DNA of 39,007 nt from NCBI GenBank assembly GCA_028708805.1, contig JAQVYC010000002.1, positions 23,001-62,007 of the forward strand, in the 5' to 3' direction. Positions 19,421 to 29,300 of the stretch are shown one piece after another; the stretch's first letter is position 1, and each line of letters starts with the position of its first letter. The notes under the pieces were generated by a model, which saw only the letters and a list, made by a program, of their open reading frames with translations, did no database searches and was not told where the DNA came from. A program made the position numbers and the translations under genes. The DNA comes from Clostridia bacterium. Lineage in GTDB: Bacteria > Bacillota > Clostridia > Christensenellales > UBA1242.

Positions 19421-20965
19421 GTGAAGTCAATTTTCAAGGCTGTGGCTCTTATTACTTTTTTCTCAGTAATAACAAGGTTTTTAGGCTTTTTATTTAGAGT
19501 TTATCTATCAAGGGAAATCGGTGCCGAAGCCCTTGGTATTTATCAAATTTCTTTTTCTGTTTTTATGGTCCTTGTTACACTTGTAGCAAGTGGACTTCCT
19601 CTTATTATCTCTAAAATTTCATCAAGATTATATACTATGGGTGAAGTCAAAAAAGAACGCTCAATGGTTACAACCGCACTTATTCTATCTATAATTACTT
19701 CTATTATAGCTTGTTTAATTGTTCTTGTTTTCAATAAACTATTAAGTGCAATCTTTACAGATGAACGCTGTATAATTTTGCTTATTATTCTATTGCCCGC
19801 AGTTATCTTCTCAGCAGTATACTCTACATTCAGGGGATATTTATGGGGACATTCTAACTATTTTGGTCTTTGCATATCCGAACTTTTTGAGCAGGTTGTA
19901 AGAATTATTATTTGCGTTTTGATGCTAAACGGAGCTTTAACTTTAATGGACGGAGCAATCACGGCGGCGACTTCTCTTACACTTGCATGTCTTTGCTCCG
20001 CCGCCTTTGTTACTATTTTATATTTTGTTTACGGTGGAAGGCTTAGCCGACCAAAAGGTTTTACAAAAGAATTAATTAAATCATCAATGCCTATAACAGG
20101 TGTAAGAATGGCATCTAGTTTAATCCAGCCACTAATTGCAATAATAATTCCTTTAAGACTTGTTGCCGCAGGAATGTCTGGGTCTGATGCAATTTCACTT
20201 TATGGAATTGCAATTGGAATGACTTTACCATTTCTTTTTATACCTTCTGCTCTGGTAGGCTCTTTGGGGACAGCTCTTGTGCCAGACCTTTCCGCAGCCG
20301 TAACTCAACAAGATACAAATCATGTAAAAAACAGAATTACTTCATCAATTATTGCAACAATGTTTATATCTTGCTTTTTTGTACCTTTGTATATGGGGGC
20401 GGGCAACAATATAGGAATTTTCTTTTATGGCAATGAATTAAGCGGGCAACTACTAGTTTATTCAGCTTGGATAATGATTCCTATCGGAATAACAAATATT
20501 ACTTCATCTATATTAAATGCCCTTGGATGTGAATTGAAATCTATGAAAAATTATCTTGTTGGTTCTGTTTTAATGTTACTTTCAATGTGGTTCTTGCCAC
20601 AGTTTATTGGAATTAACTCTATTGTTGTCGCAATGGGGCTTTGTATGAGCGTTTCAAGTTATTTGAATTTAAAAATGATAAATAAAGTAGCTACTTGCAA
20701 GGTTAGCATAAAAAAGCAACTTATGGCAATTCTGGTGATTTCTATCCCTGTGGCAAGTTTGGTTAGTTTTACTACAAATGTTTTAAACTATTTTATACCG
20801 CTGTTTTTTAATTTGGCAATTTCTTGTAGTCTTGGAGCATTTTTCTTCCTAGCCTTATGCCACATTTTCAAACTTATTGATATTAGAATCTGGTCTGTAA
20901 ATTTTGCATTAAAGATTAAATCTAAACTTAAAAAGAAGAAGACAGTGAATAAAATTCCTGTTTGA
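19421..20965 (+). CDS. SpoVB/MurJ-like polysaccharide/lipid flippase (MOP superfamily)
   Basis: MKSIFKAVALITFFSVITRFLGFLFRVYLSREIGAEALGIYQI...; about 14 TM helices; GTG start. Confidence 0.9.
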   Translation: MKSIFKAVALITFFSVITRFLGFLFRVYLSREIGAEALGIYQISFSVFMVLVTLVASGLPLIISKISSRLYTMGEVKKERSMVTTALILSIITSIIACLIVLVFNKLLSAIFTDERCIILLIILLPAVIFSAVYSTFRGYLWGHSNYFGLCISELFEQVVRIIICVLMLNGALTLMDGAITAATSLTLACLCSAAFVTILYFVYGGRLSRPKGFTKELIKSSMPITGVRMASSLIQPLIAIIIPLRLVAAGMSGSDAISLYGIAIGMTLPFLFIPSALVGSLGTALVPDLSAAVTQQDTNHVKNRITSSIIATMFISCFFVPLYMGAGNNIGIFFYGNELSGQLLVYSAWIMIPIGITNITSSILNALGCELKSMKNYLVGSVLMLLSMWFLPQFIGINSIVVAMGLCMSVSSYLNLKMINKVATCKVSIKKQLMAILVISIPVASLVSFTTNVLNYFIPLFFNLAISCSLGAFFFLALCHIFKLIDIRIWSVNFALKIKSKLKKKKTVNKIPV

Positions 20966-20983
20966 TTTATTTATAAGAAAAAA

Positions 20984-21007
20984 AAGTCTTAGTTTAATCT
21001 AAGACTT
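20984..21007. terminator. Intrinsic terminator, stronger T-tract on minus strand
   Basis: AAGTCTTAG-TTTAAT-CTAAGACTT; preceded on + strand by A8, i.e. a T-tract for the minus strand. Confidence 0.75.
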
Positions 21008-21182
21008 CTCTTTGAAAAATGTTTGTAATCTTTTAGAGTACTGAATATAGTTAAACAATTTAAAATATATGGCATATCTTATAAAAATTTATAACTTATT
21101 CACCAGCTCTTTTGTAAGCTTATTTAATTTGATAATTTAAATTTTATGGATTTTTTTTGATTTTAAAGATAGCTTATGTAAA

Positions 21183-21422
21183 TTATTTACAGCCACGGTC
21201 ATGACCACATCCACAACCACATATTGACAATAAAAGTATTATCCAAATAAAATTGCAACAATCCATTCCGCCACCGCATCCACAGCAACTAAGTAATAAT
21301 AATATTAAAATTAGCATGCATGGATCACAGCAGGATGAATTGCAACAATTATCCATATCTCGACCGCCGTATCCGCCGAATCCGCATCCATTTCCATATC
21401 CGCCGCCACCAAAAAAGTTCAT
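21183..21422 (-). CDS. Cys/Gly-rich small protein with two hydrophobic segments
   Basis: 79-aa ORF with 15 Cys and 19 Gly; strong SD AGAGGAGG; internal duplication DNCC..MLILILLLLSCCGCG / MDCCNFIWIILLLSICGCG. Confidence 0.8.
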   Translation of the reverse strand: MNFFGGGGYGNGCGFGGYGGRDMDNCCNSSCCDPCMLILILLLLSCCGCGGGMDCCNFIWIILLLSICGCGCGHDRGCK

Positions 21423-21721
21423 AGGTATTTCCTCCTCTTAAATGTAAATAAAATTATGTTATGTAAATTAATTTTTTCTTTTGTACATTAAATTTTTTTT
21501 CTTTGGCTACATTTACATAATATGTTATTTCTTTAAATGTGTGCATTATTCATAGTTACTTCTAGCACTTAATCACTTTATTAGATTGGTAAAAAAGTAT
21601 GCGAACACGGAATAAATTCTAAAAGCATTGCAGAGTTTAATATACTAAAAACTTCATATAAAACAACAAAATTCAAAGATTTCTAAATAAAAATTGAATT
21701 TTCTAAATATGTTTAATAATC

Positions 21722-21753
21722 TGTCGAAAGCCGTTTTCATACTTTCTTCGACA
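21722..21753. promoter_or_regulatory. Inverted pair of Spo0A-box-like heptamers
   Basis: TGTCGAA (21722-21728) and its exact reverse complement TTCGACA (21747-21753). Confidence 0.4.
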
Positions 21754-21853
21754 TATTTAGTGTTTTTCTGTTAGAATAGATTACTTGCTTTTATTTAAAA
21801 TAAATAAAGAAAGTATTCAATTTAAAAAAAATGCAAGAATTTGTTATTTTTCG

Positions 21854-21882
21854 TTGACAATAATGCCCCTATGGTATAAAAT
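21854..21882 (+). promoter_or_regulatory. Promoter of the large surface protein gene
   Basis: TTGACA-17-TAAAAT, about 38 nt upstream of the ATG with SD aggag. Confidence 0.7.
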
Positions 21883-21920
21883 ATTTTCGTTATTATACAA
21901 ATATTAAACAGGAGTTTAGA

Positions 21921-24900
21921 ATGAAAAAATTTATTAAAAAATTCTCACTTATCATGGCATTAGTTATGTGTTTAGGATTAGGATATCCTGCACTTACGCC
22001 ACTAAGAGTGTCAGCGGAAGAGACAGCTTTCGATGTCGTAGTTCCGGGAATTATAATTGAAAATTTTAAAAACACAGCAACAAAGGGGGCACAGTATATT
22101 ATTCCGCAAGGAACTGTTGGTGCTGAAACTGCTACTATAACTGTTACCAACCCGATTGGTGAAGCAGTTGAAGATATAGCAAACTTCATCCCAGATATGG
22201 CAGGAACTTATATAATAAGTTATACGCACGGAGCACACGCAACAGATTTAACCCTTGATGTAAGCGGTGTTGCAACAGGCACAGAAATTACTTTTGAAAA
22301 GAATAGTAAATATATTGTGCCATCAATAATCAATCCAGAGCATCAAGATGATGGACTTAGAATAACATTACCTAATCCTAGTGTGGTTGATTCTAATGGC
22401 GACATAATTAATGCTGCCGTAGTTACAGTAACCGTAGCTTTCTCGGGAGAAAGTACAGATTATAGTTTTTTACTAGACGAAGTTACAGGTGATAACAACG
22501 AAAAATTTGATGTGCTAGAACTAGACCCAAATGCTAGCGGAATTTATACAATTAGTTATAAATATAAAAATGGAGACACATTATTAGCTTCTGCATACAA
22601 GACAATTCAAGCTGATGTTAATTATAACAATGATTTTGAATATACTTATGATTATGAAGCTTCATTACCGTCAACAGCTGAAATTGGAGTTAGTAAAAAA
22701 CTTCCTACAATATCAGCAACAACAAAAATTAAAAATAAAGATACAAAAATAGAAGCTTTTTACACAGTTAAAGCACAGTTAACAACAGGAGCTCAAACCG
22801 TTTACAATCTAGGCGATGACACTGCGGTTATAACTCAAAAAGACGGAGCTTACTACTTCACACCAATTTTAAATGGCGACTATATCATAACTTATACAGT
22901 TAAAAATTTCTTTAATAATGAACCAACAGTATCAAGCACAAGCTTCCAAATTGAAAATGTTAAAGATACAATAGCACCTGAAACAGTAGTAGTTATGCCT
23001 TACACAGAAGAAGACTTTAATGAAAAAGGTGTTTTAACTGACTATATAATTGCAAACGAAGCAATTGCAAATAATACAATCGATGAAAATATTTTACTTT
23101 TCCCTATCTATGCAAATGATGCAGCTAACGGGATTGTAGAAGATAACCTAACATTATATAGAACTTTGAAAAAGCAACCTAATACAACAATATTTGATGA
23201 AAGAACAGATATAACTGATGAAAACGCAAATGGAAAAATCTTAGTATTTAATTCTAATTTAGATATAACTGGAGAACCAACACATATAGTTTTGACAGTT
23301 AATATAAATGGAATTGCTGATGAAATTACTGAATCTCAGATTTATGTCGTTTCAGAATATACTAGCGAAGATAAATTACTTAATGGAACTTATACAATGA
23401 CCTATATTGCTAACGATAAAGCAGGAAACGGCGAAAAATATCCAACACCTTACACAATGGTAGTTGACTCAGACTTTGAAGACATTGATGCCCCTACTGT
23501 GAAATTTGCCGAAAATTTACCAACAGCAGTTTTCTTGGACACAGAAGTATCTTTCAAGGCTCCAACAGCCACAGACAAAGATAAAAAAGATACTCGTTTA
23601 AGTGTTTATATTACTTATAAAACAATAGATAATGGCATAGAATCTGCGGAAATCAGAGCTGATGCCGAAGAAAGCCTTATCTCTTATAATAGTAAAGCAG
23701 ACACATATAGTTTTACAATAACAGATGTAGATACTTCAAAAATTATAATTATTGCAAACTCACAAGATAATAGCGGAAACCTTGGAACAACAGAGCAAGA
23801 AGTAATAATATTAAACACGGGTGATAATGCACCTACAACAATTAGTAATGTTAATACTTCTACAACACAAGATGAAAGCGAATTAGTTAACGGAAATAAT
23901 ATATTACTACCAACCGTTATTTACGGCGATGATTTAATTGACTATTTAAATGTAGAAATATTAGTTGAAAATAATGGTGTTAATTATACTGCTTATGATG
24001 CTAAAAGAATTAGAAACTACACAGCTAATACCTTAACTGTTTCAGACGCATATTTCTGCGCTAACACTTCTGGCGAATACTTTGTAACCTATATTTCAAC
24101 TGATGCTGGCAACAATAAAACCATTTTAGTGTTTAGCGTTACTATTGGAATAAATGTTGGAATTATGAATTTTGAGTTTACTGGTCTACCTAGTCAAATA
24201 AATAATGGCTCAGCTGAAAAAGGCGAATCTGTAAGACTTGAAATACCTAACCTTGATTTAGGCTCAGCAACAGCTGAATATGAAATTGAAAACGGAACTT
24301 ATTACTTGGATATTACAGGCTCAAACTATAATTTATCTGGAAATTATTACTTTACACCAAATGAAGTTGGAACTTACACAATTCAGTATAAAGCAAACAT
24401 TGTTAACATTCTTTCACAAGAACTTTTAAAAGAAGTGGTAAGTGATGTTTATTCAATTGAAGTTGTAGACACAAACGGACCAATTTTTGATAATGAAGAT
24501 GTAATCTATATTGAAAACTATTTTGCAGATTATAATGCACAAGGTGTAAAAAAGGGAGATAATATAACCATTCCTTTACCATCATTATATAGCGATGTTG
24601 TTCGTGAAACTTCAACAGTTACAATTTCAACCTCTACTGGTGGAACAACAACTATTGATTTAAGTAAAGAAGATGACATTATTAGACTTACCGATTATAA
24701 ATTTAACCGAAATGACACATACACAATCACTTATAACTTGTTAGATGAATTTGGCAATAAAACTTCAAAAGCATTTACACTTGATGTAGGTGATGTTGAA
24801 CCGCCAGTTTTAGATATTGATGATAAAATCTTTGCTGATGAATATTCAATCAATCAAAAAATTGAAATAGATTTAAGTAAAATTTCGGCAACTGATAATG

Positions 24901-25280
24901 TTGATGGCAAAATTATATTAAAAAATGAAGAAACTGGTATCTACTCACTTAAATCTGGAACAACATTTACAATCACAGTTAAAAACACATCTACAAAAAT
25001 AGAAGTTGAAAGCGACTTTGAATTTGATGAAACTGACATGAGATTCCAATACACAATACCAACAGCAGGAAGTTATACAGTTACAATTGAAGTTGCAGAT
25101 ACAGCTGGCAAAATTAAAACATCAACTCATAATTTTACTGTTAGCGCTGATTCTAACGCAGGAATGTCTGCTCAAGAAATTTTAGGAACAGTTTTAATTA
25201 TAGTTTCAGTTTTACTTCTTGGCGGAGTTATAACTTACTTTATAGTATCTAAAAAGAATCTTGAAAAGAAGTATAAATAA
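21921..25280 (+). CDS. Large surface-anchored protein with repeated Ig-like domains
   Basis: Signal peptide MKKFIKKFSLIMALVMCLGLGYPALTPLRVSA; about 9 copies of G-x-Y-x-I-x-Y type Ig-like strand motifs; C-terminal TM helix plus KKNLEKKYK. Confidence 0.88.
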   Translation: MKKFIKKFSLIMALVMCLGLGYPALTPLRVSAEETAFDVVVPGIIIENFKNTATKGAQYIIPQGTVGAETATITVTNPIGEAVEDIANFIPDMAGTYIISYTHGAHATDLTLDVSGVATGTEITFEKNSKYIVPSIINPEHQDDGLRITLPNPSVVDSNGDIINAAVVTVTVAFSGESTDYSFLLDEVTGDNNEKFDVLELDPNASGIYTISYKYKNGDTLLASAYKTIQADVNYNNDFEYTYDYEASLPSTAEIGVSKKLPTISATTKIKNKDTKIEAFYTVKAQLTTGAQTVYNLGDDTAVITQKDGAYYFTPILNGDYIITYTVKNFFNNEPTVSSTSFQIENVKDTIAPETVVVMPYTEEDFNEKGVLTDYIIANEAIANNTIDENILLFPIYANDAANGIVEDNLTLYRTLKKQPNTTIFDERTDITDENANGKILVFNSNLDITGEPTHIVLTVNINGIADEITESQIYVVSEYTSEDKLLNGTYTMTYIANDKAGNGEKYPTPYTMVVDSDFEDIDAPTVKFAENLPTAVFLDTEVSFKAPTATDKDKKDTRLSVYITYKTIDNGIESAEIRADAEESLISYNSKADTYSFTITDVDTSKIIIIANSQDNSGNLGTTEQEVIILNTGDNAPTTISNVNTSTTQDESELVNGNNILLPTVIYGDDLIDYLNVEILVENNGVNYTAYDAKRIRNYTANTLTVSDAYFCANTSGEYFVTYISTDAGNNKTILVFSVTIGINVGIMNFEFTGLPSQINNGSAEKGESVRLEIPNLDLGSATAEYEIENGTYYLDITGSNYNLSGNYYFTPNEVGTYTIQYKANIVNILSQELLKEVVSDVYSIEVVDTNGPIFDNEDVIYIENYFADYNAQGVKKGDNITIPLPSLYSDVVRETSTVTISTSTGGTTTIDLSKEDDIIRLTDYKFNRNDTYTITYNLLDEFGNKTSKAFTLDVGDVEPPVLDIDDKIFADEYSINQKIEIDLSKISATDNVDGKIILKNEETGIYSLKSGTTFTITVKNTSTKIEVESDFEFDETDMRFQYTIPTAGSYTVTIEVADTAGKIKTSTHNFTVSADSNAGMSAQEILGTVLIIVSVLLLGGVITYFIVSKKNLEKKYK

Positions 25281-25308
25281 CCTTTACTAGAAGATTTAAT
25301 TATAGCTT

Positions 25309-25338
25309 AAAAAATCCACTCTTAATGGTGGATTTTTT
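25309..25338 (+). terminator. Intrinsic terminator after the surface protein gene
   Basis: AAAAATCCAC-TCTTAATG-GTGGATTTTTTTT. Confidence 0.85.
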
Positions 25339-25455
25339 TTGCTTTTTTATTAACGAAAGAAATAAAATAGATTGAATTTTTGCACACTAAAACAAAGAAA
25401 GACTCAATTTGCAACTTATCTTATAAATTTAATTAAAAAGTCAATAATAAATATT

Positions 25456-25827
25456 ATGTTAGATAATCGGTCTAAGCTTGTTTTAAAACATTTGGTTAAA
25501 GAATGTTCGGATGGCTCTTATAAAATTATTGAAGCCGAAGACATTCTTTCTGTCTTACCTAATAAGTTCAATGCTGATAAGGAAATAATTTCTCAAATTA
25601 TTAGGCATTTGGAAAATGGCGAATATGTGTCTGTTAAATATTCAGACGATTATCAATTTTGCTTATGCCCCTTACCTTTCGGTCGGCAGTTTATTGAAAC
25701 TGATGAAATGCAGAATAAAAACAAAAAATCTATGAAAAACATAGGTGCTAGAATTTATCTATATGCTTTTATTAGTGCATTAATAGGTTCTCTTCTGGGA
25801 ACACTTATTTATAATTTAATTTGGTAG
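25456..25827 (+). CDS. Small membrane-anchored protein, paralog A (possible winged-helix-like N-terminus)
   Basis: MLDNRSKLVLKHLVKECSDGSYKIIEAEDILSVLPNKF... plus C-terminal TM; co-linear with 25943-26302; start chosen by alignment to paralog B. Confidence 0.65.
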   Translation: MLDNRSKLVLKHLVKECSDGSYKIIEAEDILSVLPNKFNADKEIISQIIRHLENGEYVSVKYSDDYQFCLCPLPFGRQFIETDEMQNKNKKSMKNIGARIYLYAFISALIGSLLGTLIYNLIW

Positions 25828-25905
25828 TAATGAGTTTATTATTGAGATTAAAAAAATTAAGCCTAGTTATTTTAAATTAATCGAAGCTTTGAGCAATGCT
25901 AACTT

Positions 25906-25934
25906 TTGATTTATTTAAACTTAACCTTTATAAA
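25906..25934 (+). promoter_or_regulatory. Promoter of paralog B, leaderless geometry
   Basis: TTGATT-17-TATAAA, then gttttatt, then ATG. Confidence 0.6.
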
Positions 25935-25942
25935 GTTTTATT

Positions 25943-26302
25943 ATGTTAGAAAAAAAAGAAAAAATGGTTATGCTGTTTCTAAGTGAGGTATGTTCTGGAA
26001 AGAAGTCATATCTTATTTCTGCTGACCAAATTGCAGAATACCTTTCTAGAAAATATGTTCTTTCTATTGCTGAGTTAGATGAAATAATGTTAATGTTAAG
26101 TAAAGACAACTATATAGATTTAGTTTTCAGTGATGGAAAAAAGGGCTATTTTTACTGTATTTCTTTAAAAAACAAAGGCTTGACCTTTAAAAAAGATTTA
26201 ATAAAACATAGAAAAGAATTAGTTATGCTAGTTTTAAGAACACTAGGTATTACAATTTTAAGTTTTATAGTAGGCTTAATATTAAGGGCAATTTTTAATT
26301 AA
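25943..26302 (+). CDS. Small membrane-anchored protein, paralog B (possible winged-helix-like N-terminus)
   Basis: MLEKKEKMVMLFLSEVCSGKKSYLISADQIAEYLSRKY...YIDLVFSD... plus C-terminal TM; aligns over its full length with 25456-25827. Confidence 0.7.
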   Translation: MLEKKEKMVMLFLSEVCSGKKSYLISADQIAEYLSRKYVLSIAELDEIMLMLSKDNYIDLVFSDGKKGYFYCISLKNKGLTFKKDLIKHRKELVMLVLRTLGITILSFIVGLILRAIFN

Positions 26303-26312
26303 AACTTTTATT

Positions 26313-26346
26313 AAAAAAGATACTTTCTTAATAAAATATCTTTTTT
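26313..26346. terminator. Bidirectional intrinsic terminator
   Basis: AAAAAAGATA...TATCTTTTTT between convergent paralog B and nifJ. Confidence 0.75.
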
Positions 26347-26351
26347 TTATT

Positions 26352-29300
26352 TTAATCGTTTATAAGATTCAAGCGTTGTTTTAATCGCTTATATCGGATT
26401 TCTGCATCTTTTGCACTTTGCTTAAACAACTCTTTCGCCATCTCTGGATTTTGCTTTGCAACGGAAGAATATCTGCTTTCGCCCATTAAAAATTCTTCGT
26501 AATTTAAATGTGGCTCTCTACTGTCTAACGCAAACTTAATTTCTGCATTCGGATTAAACCTGTATAAAAACCAATAACCACTATCAACTGCCCGTTTCAT
26601 CTCTAAAAATGTGTTGCTCATATTATATCCGTGATTTACACAAGGCGAATAGGCAATTATTAGGCTCGGACCTTTATGTTTTTCTGCTTCCTTAAATGCC
26701 TTTATGCACTGAACCATATCAGCTCCCATTGAAACACTTGCAACATATGCATTTGGATAGTTCATTGCCAACGCTCCTAAATCTTTTTTGCTTGTCATTT
26801 TACCACTTGCCGCAAATTTTGCATAGGCTCCTTTTGGAGTGCTTTTAGACGATTGTCCGCCTGTGTTAGAATAAACCTCTGTATCTAAAACCAAGATATT
26901 AACATCTTCCTCAGAGGCTAAAATATGGTCTAGCCCCCCATATCCAATATCATAAGCCCAACCATCTCCGCCAATCATCCAAACTGATTTTTTTGCTAGA
27001 TAATCTTTATTCTCAGATATGTTTTTCAGTAAATCATTTTTATTTTTATCAGAATTTTTTGATACTTCACTTTCTAATAATTGGGTTAATTCCTCTACTT
27101 CTTTTTTATTTAAGATGTTTGGATTTTCCAGCCAGTTCTTTAATTGATTTTTTAAATCTATATTTATATCATCTATTTCAAGCAACAATTCAATATTGTT
27201 TTTTAGGTTTTCTTTTATGGCATTTATTCCAAGTTTAATGCCGTAACCAAATTCAGCATTATTTTCAAATAAGCTGTTTGCCCATGCTGGCCCGCAACCG
27301 TTTTCATCTTTGGTATAAGGACAAGCAGGCGCAGAACCGCCATAAATGCTTGAACAACCTGTTGCGTTAGCAATTATCATACTGTCGCCAAATAAGCAAG
27401 TTGCAAGGCGAATATAAGGAGTTTCACCACAACCTCCGCAAGCATAATTATATTCAAAATATGAGGTTAAAAATTGCAAGCCTTTTGGTATATCTGTTGA
27501 AAATGCTTTTTCTTGTTTTAACGACTTGCTAAATTCATAATTTTTCTTTTCTGCATCTAATATGTCGGTGGTAAGCACCATATCTAATGCCTTACCTTTT
27601 GCAGGACAAACACTTTCGCAAACCCCGCAACCAGTACAATCTAATGGACTAAGTTGAATTTTATATTGATGATTAGGCAAACCCAAAGCATCTTTCGTTA
27701 CAAAACTTTCTGGCTTTGAAGTTCCATTTTTTTCATCTTCATTTTCTAGATTTTCGTTTTTTACAAGCACAGCCCTTAACGCCGAATGCGGACAAGACAT
27801 AACACAAAATCCACATTGAATACAGTTGTCTTCTTTCCAGCTTGGACATTTAAGAGCAATTCCCCTTTTTTCGAATTTGGTTGTACCTGTTGGCACACTA
27901 CCATCTGCTGAAAAACTGGAAACTGGTAATTTAGCACCTTCTAAATCATTAATAGGCTTGATAAACTTATTAAAATATTCATCAGTGTTTTGTTTGCTCT
28001 CATCGTATTTTTGTCCTTCAAGACTTTGCACATCTATTTCAATAATATCAGAAAAACCTTTATCAATTGCCATTATGTTTTTATTAACAATACTTTCGCC
28101 TTTATGCCCGTAAGTGTTTTGAATTGCCGTTTTTAAACTATTATAAATTAGTTCTCGGTCAAGAATTTGAGTAATTTTAAAGAATGCACTTTGCATTATT
28201 ACATTAATTTTATTTCCTAGCCCACAATCATTTGCAATCTTTTGAGCATTAATCACATAAAACTTTGCGTTTCGTTCTTTTAAAATATCAACAAAATGTT
28301 TTGGCAACTTCTCGCTTAAACTAGCTTCATCTAAAACAGTATTTAATAAAACTGTGCCATTCTTTTTTAAATTTTCTATTAAATTATATCTTGCCACAAA
28401 ACTATAATTATGAATGGCAATGAAATCTGGCTCTGTTATTAAATATGTTGATTTTATAGGATTTTCACTTATTCGCAAATGCGAAATTGTTATGCTCCCA
28501 GATTTTTTAGAATCATATTCGAAAAAGCCCTGCGTAAAAAAGTTTGTATGTTCTCCAATAATTTTAATACTATTTTTATTGGCACTTACAGTACCATCAC
28601 TACCTAAACCGTAAAACTTTAAGCAGGTGGTATTTATTTGAGGAAGTTTGAAATCGGTAAGTGGCAATGAAAGATTTGTAACATCATCATTAATTCCTAC
28701 GGTAAAGCCATTTATTGAATTTTCAATTTTTAAATTATCGAAAACTGCTTTGACGCAATCAGGAGTAAACTCCTTGCTTCCGAGTCCATATCTACCGCCC
28801 AAAATCTTAATGTTTTTATTTAAGTTATTTAAACCATTTTCCGCAATGGCACTTAACACATCTGTATATAAAGGTTCGCCAACAGCTCCGCTTTCTTTTG
28901 TACGGTCTAAAACTGCAATTTGTTTAACTGTTTTCGGAATCGCATTAATTAAAGCTTGGGCGTTAAATGGTCTATATAACCTTACTTTGATTAAGCCGAA
29001 TTTATTGCCTTGATTATTTAAATAATCAATTGTTTCTTCTGCCGTCAAAGCTCCACTACCCATCATAATTATAATTTGTTCGGCATTAGCATCACCATAA
29101 TATTCAAATGGCTTATAATATCTTCTACTTACATCACCTACAAGTTTCATTGCCTTTTCAACTTCATCGTAAACATTTGCATAATAAGAATTACATGCTT
29201 CACGGTTTTGGAAAAATATATCAGGATTTTGTGCCGTACCTTTTTGTATTGGCTTTAAAGGATTTAAACTTCGTCTTTTAAACTCAGCCACTTTATCAAA

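Noticed and set aside
21253-21441. + strand Pro/Gln-rich ORF opposite the Cys/Gly-rich gene
   Set aside because: Pro and Gln richness is the antisense reading of Gly/Cys codons; the minus strand ORF has the strong SD
26990-27250. Charged insert in NifJ
   Set aside because: Variable linker between the Fe-S/TPP segments is normal in single-chain PFORs
28648-29013. + strand ORF (121 aa) inside nifJ
   Set aside because: Antisense to conserved nifJ coding sequence; no recognisable domain
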